A DNA stretch of 64,000 nucleotides, from contig NZ_PYAL01000002.1 in assembly GCF_004121055.1 (NCBI RefSeq), forward strand, positions 62,001 through 126,000, read 5' to 3'. Each line of letters opens with the position of its first letter. Position 1 is the stretch's first letter. Under the pieces are notes generated by a model. That model saw nothing but the letters and a program-made list of their open reading frames with translations. It did no database searches and had not been told where the DNA came from. The DNA is from Achromobacter aloeverae. Lineage in GTDB: Bacteria > Pseudomonadota > Gammaproteobacteria > Burkholderiales > Burkholderiaceae_B. Below are positions 9,462 through 16,575 of the stretch, one piece after another. Position numbers and translations under genes: made by a program.

Positions 9462-11123
9462 TCAGGCCGGGACGGGCTCCGGCGGCCGCGATTCGCGCGC
9501 GATGCTGGCGGTGATGTCGCGCGCGGGCTGGAAGGAGTCCGCGCGGGCCATGGCCCAGTTGACTTCGAAGACCTGGTGGCGGAACTTGCCTTCCAGCAAT
9601 TCGCCCGGCGCCAGTTCGGGGAACAGCGAGGACAGCAGCCGCACTTCGGACGGCGAGATGCGGCGCGCGATGTGGTGCGGCCGCAGTTCGCCGGGGTGGG
9701 TGAGGCCCGCGGCGCCCAGCAGTTCGGCCAGCGCGTGCAAGGTGTTGTCGTGGAAGTTGGCGACGCGGCGCGCCTTGTCCGGCACCACCAGCGCGCGCTG
9801 GCGCAGGGGATCCTGCGTGGTCACGCCGGTGGGGCATTTGTCGGTGTGGCAGGCCTGCGCCTGGATGCAGCCCACCGCGAACATGAAGCCGCGCGCCGCA
9901 TTGCACCAGTCGGCGCCCATGGCCATGGCGCGCGCCATGTCGAAGGCGGTGATGATCTTGCCGGACGCGCCGATACGGATGCGGTCCCGCAGGTTGACGC
10001 CGACCAGCGTGTTATGGACCAGGCGCAGGGCCTCGCGCAGGGGCGTGCCCACGTGGTCGACGAATTCGACCGGCGCCGCGCCGGTGCCGCCTTCGGCGCC
10101 ATCGACCACGATGAAGTCTGGCGTGATGCCGGTTTCCAGCATGGCCTTGACGATGGCGAACCATTCCCACGGATGGCCGACGCACATCTTGAATCCCACC
10201 GGCTTGCCTTCGGACAACTCGCGCAGGCGCGCGACGAAGCGCATCAGGCCGATGGGGCTGTCGAAGGCGCTGTGTCCGGCTGGCGAGTTGCAGTCCTGGC
10301 CGATCGCCACCCCCCGCGCCGCGGCGATCTCCGCCGTGACCTTGGCGCCGGGCAGGATGCCGCCGTGCCCGGGCTTGGCCCCCTGGGACAGCTTGATTTC
10401 TATCATCTTCACCTGCGGCGTACAGGCGTTGCGCACGAAGGCCTCGGGCGAGAAATGGCCTTGCTCGTCGCGGCAGCCGAAGTAGCCCGAGCCGATATTC
10501 CAGATCAGGGCGCCGCCCGGCTTGCGGTGATGGCTGCTGATGCCGCCCTCGCCGGTGTCGTGCGCGAAATTGCCCAGGCGCGCGCCTTCGTTCAAGGCCA
10601 GGACGGCATTGGCGGACAGGGCGCCGAAACTCATCGCCGAGATATTGAAGGCGGACAGCGAATAAGGCTGGGTGCAGTCCGGGCCGCCCACGGTGATGCG
10701 GAAGTCGCTGTCGGCCACGTGGGCCGGCGCCAGGGAATGGTTGATCCATTCGTAGCGGTCGTCGTAGACGTCCTTCTGCGTGCCGAAGGGGCGCTTGTCT
10801 ATTTCCTTCTTCGCGCGCTGGTAGACGATGGAGCGCTGGGCGCGCGAGAACGGCGCGGCCTGCGTGTCGTCTTCGAGGAAATACTGGCGGATCTCCGGGC
10901 GGATGGCCTCGAACAGGAAGCGCAGGTTGCCGAGGATGGGGTAGTTGCGGCGGATGGCATGGCGGGTCTGGACGAGGTCATAGATGCCGAGGCAGAACAG
11001 CGCCAGCAGCGGGATGGCGGCCCATAGCCACCAGGCCGAGTCCATGGCGGCGAGCGCCACGGTGATGATGGCGCCCAGCGTCACCAGGGCCAATGTCGAA
11101 AAGCGGATTGCCAACCAATGCAT
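9462..11123 (-). CDS. Membrane-anchored FMN-binding glutamate synthase family protein
   Basis: A 553-residue protein. Two N-terminal membrane segments (residues ~3-50) are followed by a glutamate-synthase-like FMN TIM barrel. Visible are GGISSHHRKPGG, LSQGAKPGHGGILPG, DGAEGGTGAAP and the iron-sulfur cysteine cluster CIQAQACHTDKCPTG seen in GltS. It lacks the N-terminal glutaminase and the C-terminal beta-helix of GltB, so it cannot be a complete glutamate synthase. Family members of this size are widespread and uncharacterised. A GGAGG site precedes the start at 11123. It is convergent with the LysR gene. Confidence 0.85.
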   Translation of the reverse strand: MHWLAIRFSTLALVTLGAIITVALAAMDSAWWLWAAIPLLALFCLGIYDLVQTRHAIRRNYPILGNLRFLFEAIRPEIRQYFLEDDTQAAPFSRAQRSIVYQRAKKEIDKRPFGTQKDVYDDRYEWINHSLAPAHVADSDFRITVGGPDCTQPYSLSAFNISAMSFGALSANAVLALNEGARLGNFAHDTGEGGISSHHRKPGGALIWNIGSGYFGCRDEQGHFSPEAFVRNACTPQVKMIEIKLSQGAKPGHGGILPGAKVTAEIAAARGVAIGQDCNSPAGHSAFDSPIGLMRFVARLRELSEGKPVGFKMCVGHPWEWFAIVKAMLETGITPDFIVVDGAEGGTGAAPVEFVDHVGTPLREALRLVHNTLVGVNLRDRIRIGASGKIITAFDMARAMAMGADWCNAARGFMFAVGCIQAQACHTDKCPTGVTTQDPLRQRALVVPDKARRVANFHDNTLHALAELLGAAGLTHPGELRPHHIARRISPSEVRLLSSLFPELAPGELLEGKFRHQVFEVNWAMARADSFQPARDITASIARESRPPEPVPA

Positions 11124-11441
11124 GTACGGACCTCCGGAAGCCGGGCCGGCGCGGGCGCGGCCGGTCATTTCTTTGCCGGCAACCATACCAGAAAGCGATG
11201 GCGGCAAATATGGGGGAGGTGGCGGTGTGTTTTGCAAGGCGCCGTCTTGCATTTCGCCTTTGCGCGTGCATGCTGGGCGACGCCTGGTGGGGGCCTAGAC
11301 GGAAAGAGGAAAAACGGCAAACGGCAAACGGCAAACGGCAAACGGCAAAAGAGCGAAAGGCCCGGCAATCGCTCGCCTGTGGGAGCATTGCCAGGCCTTG
11401 CCATTTGCCTGCGCGGGCCCTTGCCGGCCAGGCGGCGGATC
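11124..11441. other. Intergenic region with heptamer repeat
   Basis: About 320 bases between two minus-strand genes. It holds the promoter region of the FMN protein gene, an AAACGGC heptamer array, and GC-rich sequence downstream of the sulfur transporter. I see no reading frame with a plausible start and no clear terminator. Confidence 0.5.
11312..11346. repeat. Heptamer tandem repeat (AAACGGC)x5
   Basis: Five perfect consecutive copies of AAACGGC. It lies between the transporter and the FMN protein gene and is non-coding. Perfect short arrays like this can change copy number by slippage. Confidence 0.85.
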
Positions 11442-12668
11442 TCAGCAGACGGCGGGCGCGGCTGTCTTCTCCACGTTCAGGCCGAACCACGGGCGCAGGT
11501 ACACGCCCAGGGCACTGCCCGCGAAGGCGGCGGGCAGCCACAGCCAGGCATGCAGGCTGCCCGAGAGGATGCCGCTGAAGTATGCGCCGATGTTGCAGCC
11601 ATAGGCCAGGCGGGCGCCGAAGCCCAGCAGCAGGCCGCCGACGATGGCGCCCAGCAGCGAGCGCAGCGGCAGCTTCCACACCGGGGCGAACTTGCCTGCC
11701 ACCGACGCGGCGGCCAGCGCCCCGAGCATCAGGCCGATGTCCATGACGGTGGTGACGTCCATGCCGACCGGCGCGGCCAGGGCTTTTTGCTGCTTGGCCC
11801 AGTAGGCCCAGCTGCCGACATCGATGCCGGCCGAGGCCAGCGCCTTGGCGCCCCAAAGCGCGAAGGCCGAGGTGATGCCCCAGGGGCGTCCGGCCAGTGC
11901 CAGCGTGGCGAAGTTCAAGACGACCAGGGCGATGCCGCCCCACACCAGCGGCCACGGGCCGCGCAACAGGCTGGCGGGCCGGCTCGTGCGGCTGGCGTGG
12001 GAGATGACGGCGCCATGGCGGCGGCGTTCCAGGCGGGTGGCGATCCATGCAATCAGCGCGAAGACCACGAGGTTGGCGACGATGGCGGGCGCGGGACCCC
12101 AGGCCAGCACCATCGACGTCGGCTTGATGGCGGGCAGGGCCGACCACCACGGGAAGACATAGGTGGCGGCGACCGAGCCGATCACGAAGAACAACAGCGT
12201 CACGACCATGCGGGTATTGCCGCCGCCGACGGCGAACAGGGTGCCGGAGGCGCAGCCGCCGCCCAGTTGCATGCCGATGCCGAAGAGGAAGGCGCCCAGC
12301 AGCACGGAGACGCCGGCCGGCGAGACCAGGCCGGCCACCGGTTGGCCGAACAGCGAGCCCTGCGACAGGACAGGGAAGAACAGCAGCACGCCGACGGCCA
12401 GCATCAACATCTGCGCGCGCAGGCCCGCCGCGCGACGATCGGAGACGAATACGCGCCAGGCCTGGGTGAACCCGAAGGAGGCGTGATACAGCGTGACGCC
12501 GAGCAGGGCGCCGACGATCCATAGCGCGGCCTGGCGCCAGCCGGCCAGGTCGTTGAAGTAGAAGACGCCGCCGAGCAGCAATAGCAGGGAGATCCACAGC
12601 GGTGCGCGGTTGGTGCGCACGGGAGGAAGGGCCGGGGCGAAATCCAGGGAGGAGGCGTTGGCGGACAT
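11442..12668 (-). CDS. tsuA: YeeE/YedE family sulfur (thiosulfate) transporter, TsuA-like
   Basis: A 408-residue polytopic inner-membrane protein with about nine or ten hydrophobic segments. It has the paired cysteine motifs of the YeeE/YedE family: LGGGCASGTLFAVGGGNTRM and, near the C-terminus, YGCNIGAYFSGILSGSLHAWLW. In TsuA such cysteines relay thiosulfate through the pore. No TsuB (TusA-like) gene is adjacent, so the imported species could also be another sulfur or selenium compound. The start at 12668 follows a weak purine tract. The upstream region is unusually AT-rich. Confidence 0.85.
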   Translation of the reverse strand: MSANASSLDFAPALPPVRTNRAPLWISLLLLLGGVFYFNDLAGWRQAALWIVGALLGVTLYHASFGFTQAWRVFVSDRRAAGLRAQMLMLAVGVLLFFPVLSQGSLFGQPVAGLVSPAGVSVLLGAFLFGIGMQLGGGCASGTLFAVGGGNTRMVVTLLFFVIGSVAATYVFPWWSALPAIKPTSMVLAWGPAPAIVANLVVFALIAWIATRLERRRHGAVISHASRTSRPASLLRGPWPLVWGGIALVVLNFATLALAGRPWGITSAFALWGAKALASAGIDVGSWAYWAKQQKALAAPVGMDVTTVMDIGLMLGALAAASVAGKFAPVWKLPLRSLLGAIVGGLLLGFGARLAYGCNIGAYFSGILSGSLHAWLWLPAAFAGSALGVYLRPWFGLNVEKTAAPAVC

Positions 12669-12768
12669 GACGGTGAGGGAAGGGGATGCGGCTTGCGGGT
12701 CGCTTGCTGCGGCGCAAATCCGGTAGAAAAGCGCCAATGTAATTGGGAGGGGAAATTAATAAAAGAAA

Positions 12769-12797
12769 TTGATGATTATTTTTTAATGACTTTTAGT
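12769..12797 (+). promoter_or_regulatory. Candidate plus-strand promoter with no gene behind it
   Basis: TTGATG (12769-12774), a 17-base spacer and TTTAGT (12792-12797), each a 4-of-6 match to sigma-70 elements. It lies in a sharply AT-rich patch and points at a strong terminator about 30 bases on. The same patch must also serve as the promoter region for the minus-strand transporter gene, so this may be coincidence. Confidence 0.3.
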
Positions 12798-12824
12798 TAT
12801 TTGTGGCCGCGTTGCGGGAAGGGG

Positions 12825-12854
12825 ATCCCGGTCGCGCGCGCGACCGGGATTTTT
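12825..12854 (+). terminator. Perfect 26-bp palindrome followed by T-run
   Basis: ATCCCGGTCGCG is followed by CG and then its exact complement CGCGACCGGGAT, with TTTTT at the end. This is a textbook intrinsic terminator on the plus strand. No plus-strand gene precedes it; flanking genes are both minus-strand and the minus-strand side has no T-run. Confidence 0.7.
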
Positions 12855-12879
12855 GTGCGCGGGGAGGGGCCGGCGCAGC

Positions 12880-13029
12880 GGGCTCGGCTCGGCCCTGCGC
12901 GGCCCGGCTCGGCCCGGTGCGGCCCGGCCCGGCTCGGCTCGGCCCGGCTCGGCTCGGCCCGGCTCGGCCCGGCTCGGCTCGGTCCGGCTCGGCCCGGCCC
13001 GGCCCGGCCCGGCCGGGCGCGGCTCGGCG
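12880..13029. repeat. Pentamer tandem repeat array (CGGCT/CGGCC), about 30 units
   Basis: About 150 bases made of 5-base units, almost all CGGCT or CGGCC, in near-perfect 5-base register with a few variants (CTGCG, CGGTG, CGGTC, GGGCG). A higher-order pattern CGGCT-CGGCT-CGGCC recurs in the middle. The array fills the gap between the ArsB-like gene end and the transporter's upstream region. The gap 12669-13050 contains nothing else except the AT-rich patch and palindrome described separately. Confidence 0.9.
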
Positions 13030-13050
13030 CGGCCGGCACGGGCGGCGTTG

Positions 13051-14343
13051 TTACGAGAGGCGCCAGGACAGCGCGGCGAGGGTGGCGGCCAGGACGGGGA
13101 GGGTCAGCACGATACCGATGCGGAAGTAATAGCCCCATCCGATCGTCAGGCCCTTGCGCGCCAGGACGTGCATCCACAGCAGGGTGGCGAGGCTGCCGAT
13201 GGGCGTGATCTTCGGGCCCAGGTCGCTGCCGATGACATTGGCGTAGATCATGGCGTCCTTGATCGCGCCGGTGACATGCGCGTCGGCGACATGCGCGTCG
13301 GCGATGGACAGGGCGCCCACCAGCACGGCGGGCAGGTTGTTCATGATGGAGGACAGCAGGGCCGCCGCGCCGCCGGCGCCGAACGCGGCCCCCCACACGC
13401 CGCCCTGGGCGCACCAGGCAAGGAAATGGGCCAGGTACTCGGTCAGGCCGGCATTGCGCAGGCCGTAGACCACCAGGTACATGCCCAGCGAGAAGACGAC
13501 GATGTGCCAGGGCGCCTGCTTCATGACGCGGCGTGTGCCGACGATATGCGACCGTCCCGCCACCAGCAGCAGCCCCAGCGCGCCCGCGGCCGCGATCGCG
13601 CAGACCGGCACGCCCAGGGGTTCCAGCAGGAAGAATCCCGCCAGCAGCAGGGCCAGCACGATCCAGCCCGCCTTGAAGGTCAGGGGATCGCGAATGGCGC
13701 TGGCCGGATCGGGCAGGCCGCTGTCGCCGTAGGTCCTGGGGATGTCACGGCGGAACACCAGCAGCAGCATGCCCAGCGACGCCGCCACCGCCATGAAGTT
13801 CACCGGCACCATGACCGATGCATAGCGGTCGAAGCCGATGCCGAAGTAATCCGCCGACACGATGTTCACCAGATTGGAAACGATCAGCGGCAGGCTGCCG
13901 GTGTCGGCGATGAAGCCGGCGGCCATCACGAAGGCCAGCATCGCCGGCCGCGACAGGCCCAGCGCCAGCAGCATTTCCATGACGATGGGCGTCAGGATGA
14001 GGGCCGCGCCGTCGTTGGCGAACAGGGCGGTGACGGCCGCGCCCAGCAGCACGATCAGCGTGAACAGCCGCAGGCCGTGGCCACGGCCCCAGCGCGCCAC
14101 GTGCAGCGCGCACCATTTGAAGAAGCCGGCCTCGTCCAGGATCAGGCTGGTGATGATGATGGCGATGAACGTGGCGGTGGCATTCCAGACGATATGCCAG
14201 ACGGCCACGACGTCGGCCAGTTGCACCACGCCCAGCAGCAGCGCGACCGCGGCTCCGGCGCTGGCGCTCCAGCCCACGCCCAGGCCGCGTGGCTGGATGA
14301 TGACGAGCGTCAGGGTGACGATGAAGATGGCGAGGGCGAGCAT
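13051..14343 (-). CDS. ArsB/NhaD-superfamily inner-membrane pump
   Basis: A 430-residue membrane protein with about 11-12 hydrophobic segments, matching ArsB in length and with typical features ([26 protein letters not shown], and [22 protein letters not shown] near the C-terminus). ArsB extrudes arsenite and antimonite. No arsR, arsC or arsA is nearby, so the substrate is not proved. Residues around 355 contain a small in-frame duplication, [10 protein letters not shown]. It starts 19 bases after the AEC transporter gene on the same strand, so the two are probably co-transcribed. Confidence 0.82.
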   Translation of the reverse strand: MLALAIFIVTLTLVIIQPRGLGVGWSASAGAAVALLLGVVQLADVVAVWHIVWNATATFIAIIITSLILDEAGFFKWCALHVARWGRGHGLRLFTLIVLLGAAVTALFANDGAALILTPIVMEMLLALGLSRPAMLAFVMAAGFIADTGSLPLIVSNLVNIVSADYFGIGFDRYASVMVPVNFMAVAASLGMLLLVFRRDIPRTYGDSGLPDPASAIRDPLTFKAGWIVLALLLAGFFLLEPLGVPVCAIAAAGALGLLLVAGRSHIVGTRRVMKQAPWHIVVFSLGMYLVVYGLRNAGLTEYLAHFLAWCAQGGVWGAAFGAGGAAALLSSIMNNLPAVLVGALSIADAHVADAHVTGAIKDAMIYANVIGSDLGPKITPIGSLATLLWMHVLARKGLTIGWGYYFRIGIVLTLPVLAATLAALSWRLS

Positions 14344-14362
14344 GGGGCGTGGGTCCGGGGAA

Positions 14363-15313
14363 TCAGTGGTGCAGCATCCCTTGATGCTGGATGAGCGCGA
14401 TCAGGGCGGAAATCGTCAGCACCGAGATCACCGTGGATACCAGGATGGCGCGCGAGGCCGACTGCGCGTCGCGGTGATACATCTGGGCCAGCATGAAGGG
14501 GCCCGTGCCGATCGGCAGGGCGCCCATGAGGATGGCGGTCCAGGCCCAGACCGGCGGCATGTCGAAGACGAACAGGACCAGGACGGCGGTGACCGCGGGC
14601 TGCACGATGAGCTTGGCGAAGACGATGCGGGCGACGGTCGACGGCGTGCCGCCCGCGCCGGCCTGCGCCAGGAAAAGGCCGATGGCGACCAGCGCGCAGG
14701 GGCTGGCGGCGTCGCCCAGCAGCACGATGAAGCGGTCCAGCGCCAGGGGCAGTTGCAGTCCGGTAAAGGCCCAGGCCAGGCCCAGCACCGGCGAGAGCAG
14801 CAGCGGATTGCGCAAGAGGGCGCGGCCGGTCTTGAGCACGGTGCGCAGGGGATGCTGGCCCTGGTGCTGGTCGAATTCGATCAAGGTGATGGTGACGCCG
14901 AACAGGACGCAGGCCGTCATCAGCACGGCGATGATGGCGGGCGCCAGGCTGTCGGGGCCCAGCACCACCAGGCACAGCGGGATGCCCATGAAGCCGGAGT
15001 TGGCGTAGGCATTGGCCAGGGCCTCGATGGCCACGTCGGTGCGGCGGGCGTCGCGCGGGCGCTTCACGCAAAAAGCGATGACGAAGGGAACGACGATGCC
15101 GACGATCAGCGACAGCACATAGCCGCCGTGCGCCAACTGCTCGGGCCGGACCTGGGTCATGGCATGAAAGAGCAGGGCAGGCAGGGCCAGGTAGATGACG
15201 AAGCGGTTGAGGGCATCGCCGCCCGAAGGACCCAGCAATTGCCGGCGCGCGGATAACCAGCCCGCCAGGATCAGTGCGAAGACGGGCAAGGTGGCGTTGA
15301 TGACGGCCAGCAT
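14363..15313 (-). CDS. AEC-family (auxin efflux carrier-type) transporter
   Basis: A 316-residue membrane protein with ten predicted segments in two five-helix halves, as in AEC (PF03547) transporters that move malonate, malate or related organic anions. Typical elements are [12 protein letters not shown] at the start, [12 protein letters not shown], and a C-terminal [11 protein letters not shown]. The start at 15313 gives the normal family length; an upstream extension is hydrophilic and unlikely. It is first in a two-gene unit with the ArsB-like pump. Confidence 0.85.
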   Translation of the reverse strand: MLAVINATLPVFALILAGWLSARRQLLGPSGGDALNRFVIYLALPALLFHAMTQVRPEQLAHGGYVLSLIVGIVVPFVIAFCVKRPRDARRTDVAIEALANAYANSGFMGIPLCLVVLGPDSLAPAIIAVLMTACVLFGVTITLIEFDQHQGQHPLRTVLKTGRALLRNPLLLSPVLGLAWAFTGLQLPLALDRFIVLLGDAASPCALVAIGLFLAQAGAGGTPSTVARIVFAKLIVQPAVTAVLVLFVFDMPPVWAWTAILMGALPIGTGPFMLAQMYHRDAQSASRAILVSTVISVLTISALIALIQHQGMLHH

Positions 15314-15504
15314 GGAGTGGGTGTCGTGGTCGAGGGCGAAAGCTGCACATTCTACTTCGGCGGGAGCTGGGCGCCGGTGGGGGCGCACTGCGGTGCGTCC
15401 GGCCTTTTGCCGAGCCGGCGGCATGGCCTGCGCGCTGCCGCCTGGCCTGTGTTCTTCCGGCCTGTCAAAATGGCGCCTGGTCTCGACAAGCAAGGATAGC
15501 GATC

Positions 15505-15939
15505 ATGAAAGACATTCCGCTACGCATCGAAATCGGCGGGTGGGCCGAGCTCGCGCGCGATGCCGCATCGGTGCGCCAGACGGTGTTCGTGGAGGAGCAG
15601 GGCGTGCCGCCCGAACTGGAGATGGACGACGAGGATGCCCGTTGCGTGCATGTCGTCGCATACGGGCCGGACAATGCGCCGCTAGGTACGGGACGCCTGC
15701 TGCCCGACGGCCATATCGGCCGCATGGCCGTGCACAAGGTGGCGCGCGGGGCCGGCGTCGGCGGCGCCATCCTGGGCGCGTTGATCGAGGTCGGCCGCGA
15801 CGCGGGGCATGAGGAACTGCTGCTGAATGCGCAGACCCACGCGACCGGCTTCTACGAGGCCCAGGGCTTCGTCGCGTTCGGCGAGCCTTTCGAAGAGGCC
15901 GGCATTGCGCATGTGGCGATGCGCCTGCGCCTGGCGTAG
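15505..15939 (+). CDS. GNAT family N-acetyltransferase
   Basis: A 144-residue single-domain GNAT enzyme of the ElaA/YjcF type. The acetyl-CoA loop region is IGRMAVHKVARGAGVGGAIL, followed by HEELLLNAQTHATGFYEAQGF and a C-terminal strand HVAMRL. The N-terminal RQTVFVEEQGVPPELE is characteristic of this subfamily. AAGGAT lies about 10 bases before the ATG. The substrate is unknown. It is transcribed alone, facing the tRNA-Leu genes. Confidence 0.88.
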   Translation: MKDIPLRIEIGGWAELARDAASVRQTVFVEEQGVPPELEMDDEDARCVHVVAYGPDNAPLGTGRLLPDGHIGRMAVHKVARGAGVGGAILGALIEVGRDAGHEELLLNAQTHATGFYEAQGFVAFGEPFEEAGIAHVAMRLRLA

Positions 15940-16017
15940 ATACCGGCGCGGGCATCGGGTCACAGGCGTCGCGGCGCATGCAGTGTGGACAAGGCTGCCG
16001 CGATGCGCTCCCGCGAC

Positions 16018-16056
16018 AGAAAACAAAAAACCCCGAAAACACACGGTTTACGGGGT
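16018..16056 (-). terminator. Intrinsic terminator after the first tRNA-Leu gene
   Basis: Read on the minus strand, ACCCCG and CGGGGT form a stem followed by TTTTTTGTTTT. It sits about 40 bases downstream of the tRNA end. Confidence 0.8.
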
Positions 16057-16097
16057 CTCTGCCTATTTCTTGCCGAAAAACTGCTTGCGGAAAACTA

Positions 16098-16182
16098 TGG
16101 TGCCCAGGAGAGGACTCGAACCTCCACACCTTGCGGCACATGGACCTGAACCATGCGCGTCTACCAATTCCGCCACCTGGGC
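16098..16182 (-). tRNA. tRNA-Leu(CAG), copy 1
   Basis: An 85-base cloverleaf with an encoded CCA end. The acceptor stem is GCCCAGG/CCTGGGC, the anticodon loop TTCAGGT gives anticodon CAG (16146-16148 on the complement), and there is a long class II variable arm and GGTTCGAGTCC T-arm. It is identical in sequence to the second copy 215 bases upstream in transcription order. Confidence 0.97.
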
Positions 16183-16227
16183 ACTATCGCTATCTCGTTG
16201 CTTGCGCGTCGTTCAGCGAAGAATTGA

Positions 16228-16256
16228 ATTATGCACATTTTTTTAAAGCCGTGCAA
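16228..16256 (-). promoter_or_regulatory. Sigma-70 promoter for tRNA-Leu copy 1
   Basis: On the minus strand TTGCAC, exactly 17 bases, then CATAAT. It lies about 45 bases upstream of the tRNA 5' end, so copy 1 has its own promoter. Confidence 0.7.
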
Positions 16257-16346
16257 GTTTGGTAGGATTTTTTTCTCCCCGGCGGCGCTTTGTTGTGCCC
16301 GCGCGTCGAACGGCGCCGCGGATCGGAAAACAAACATCGAACGTAG

Positions 16347-16387
16347 AAAAGCGAAACCCCCGCCAGCGTTTCCGCCGCGGGGGTTTC
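16347..16387 (-). terminator. Probable terminator after tRNA-Leu copy 2
   Basis: On the minus strand an 11-bp stem GAAACCCCCGC / GCGGGGGTTTC (16353-16363 with 16377-16387) is followed by GCTTTTC. The T-run is short, so termination may be partial. Confidence 0.6.
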
Positions 16388-16396
16388 CGTATTCCG

Positions 16397-16481
16397 TGGT
16401 GCCCAGGAGAGGACTCGAACCTCCACACCTTGCGGCACATGGACCTGAACCATGCGCGTCTACCAATTCCGCCACCTGGGC
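16397..16481 (-). tRNA. tRNA-Leu(CAG), copy 2
   Basis: An 85-base tRNA with encoded CCA, identical to the neighbouring copy. Anticodon CAG is at 16445-16447 on the complement. It is the upstream copy and lies divergent from rnr with about 95 bases between them. Confidence 0.97.
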
Positions 16482-16575
16482 ACTATTTAAAGCCGTATTT
16501 AGTTAGAATACCGCTTTGCAGCACATCCAGTGGGCAAGCCACAGAAGCTGCGCATTATAAACAGGATTTTTCGCT

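Noticed and set aside
12853-14394. Plus-strand open frame through the pentamer repeat and antisense to the ArsB-like gene
   Set aside because: The repeat is translated as a five-residue period only because the array lacks stops; the rest is antisense to a convincing membrane protein.
13051-15313. Arsenic resistance operon
   Set aside because: Only an ArsB-like pump is present. No arsR, arsC or arsH is nearby, and the co-transcribed gene is an AEC organic-anion carrier.
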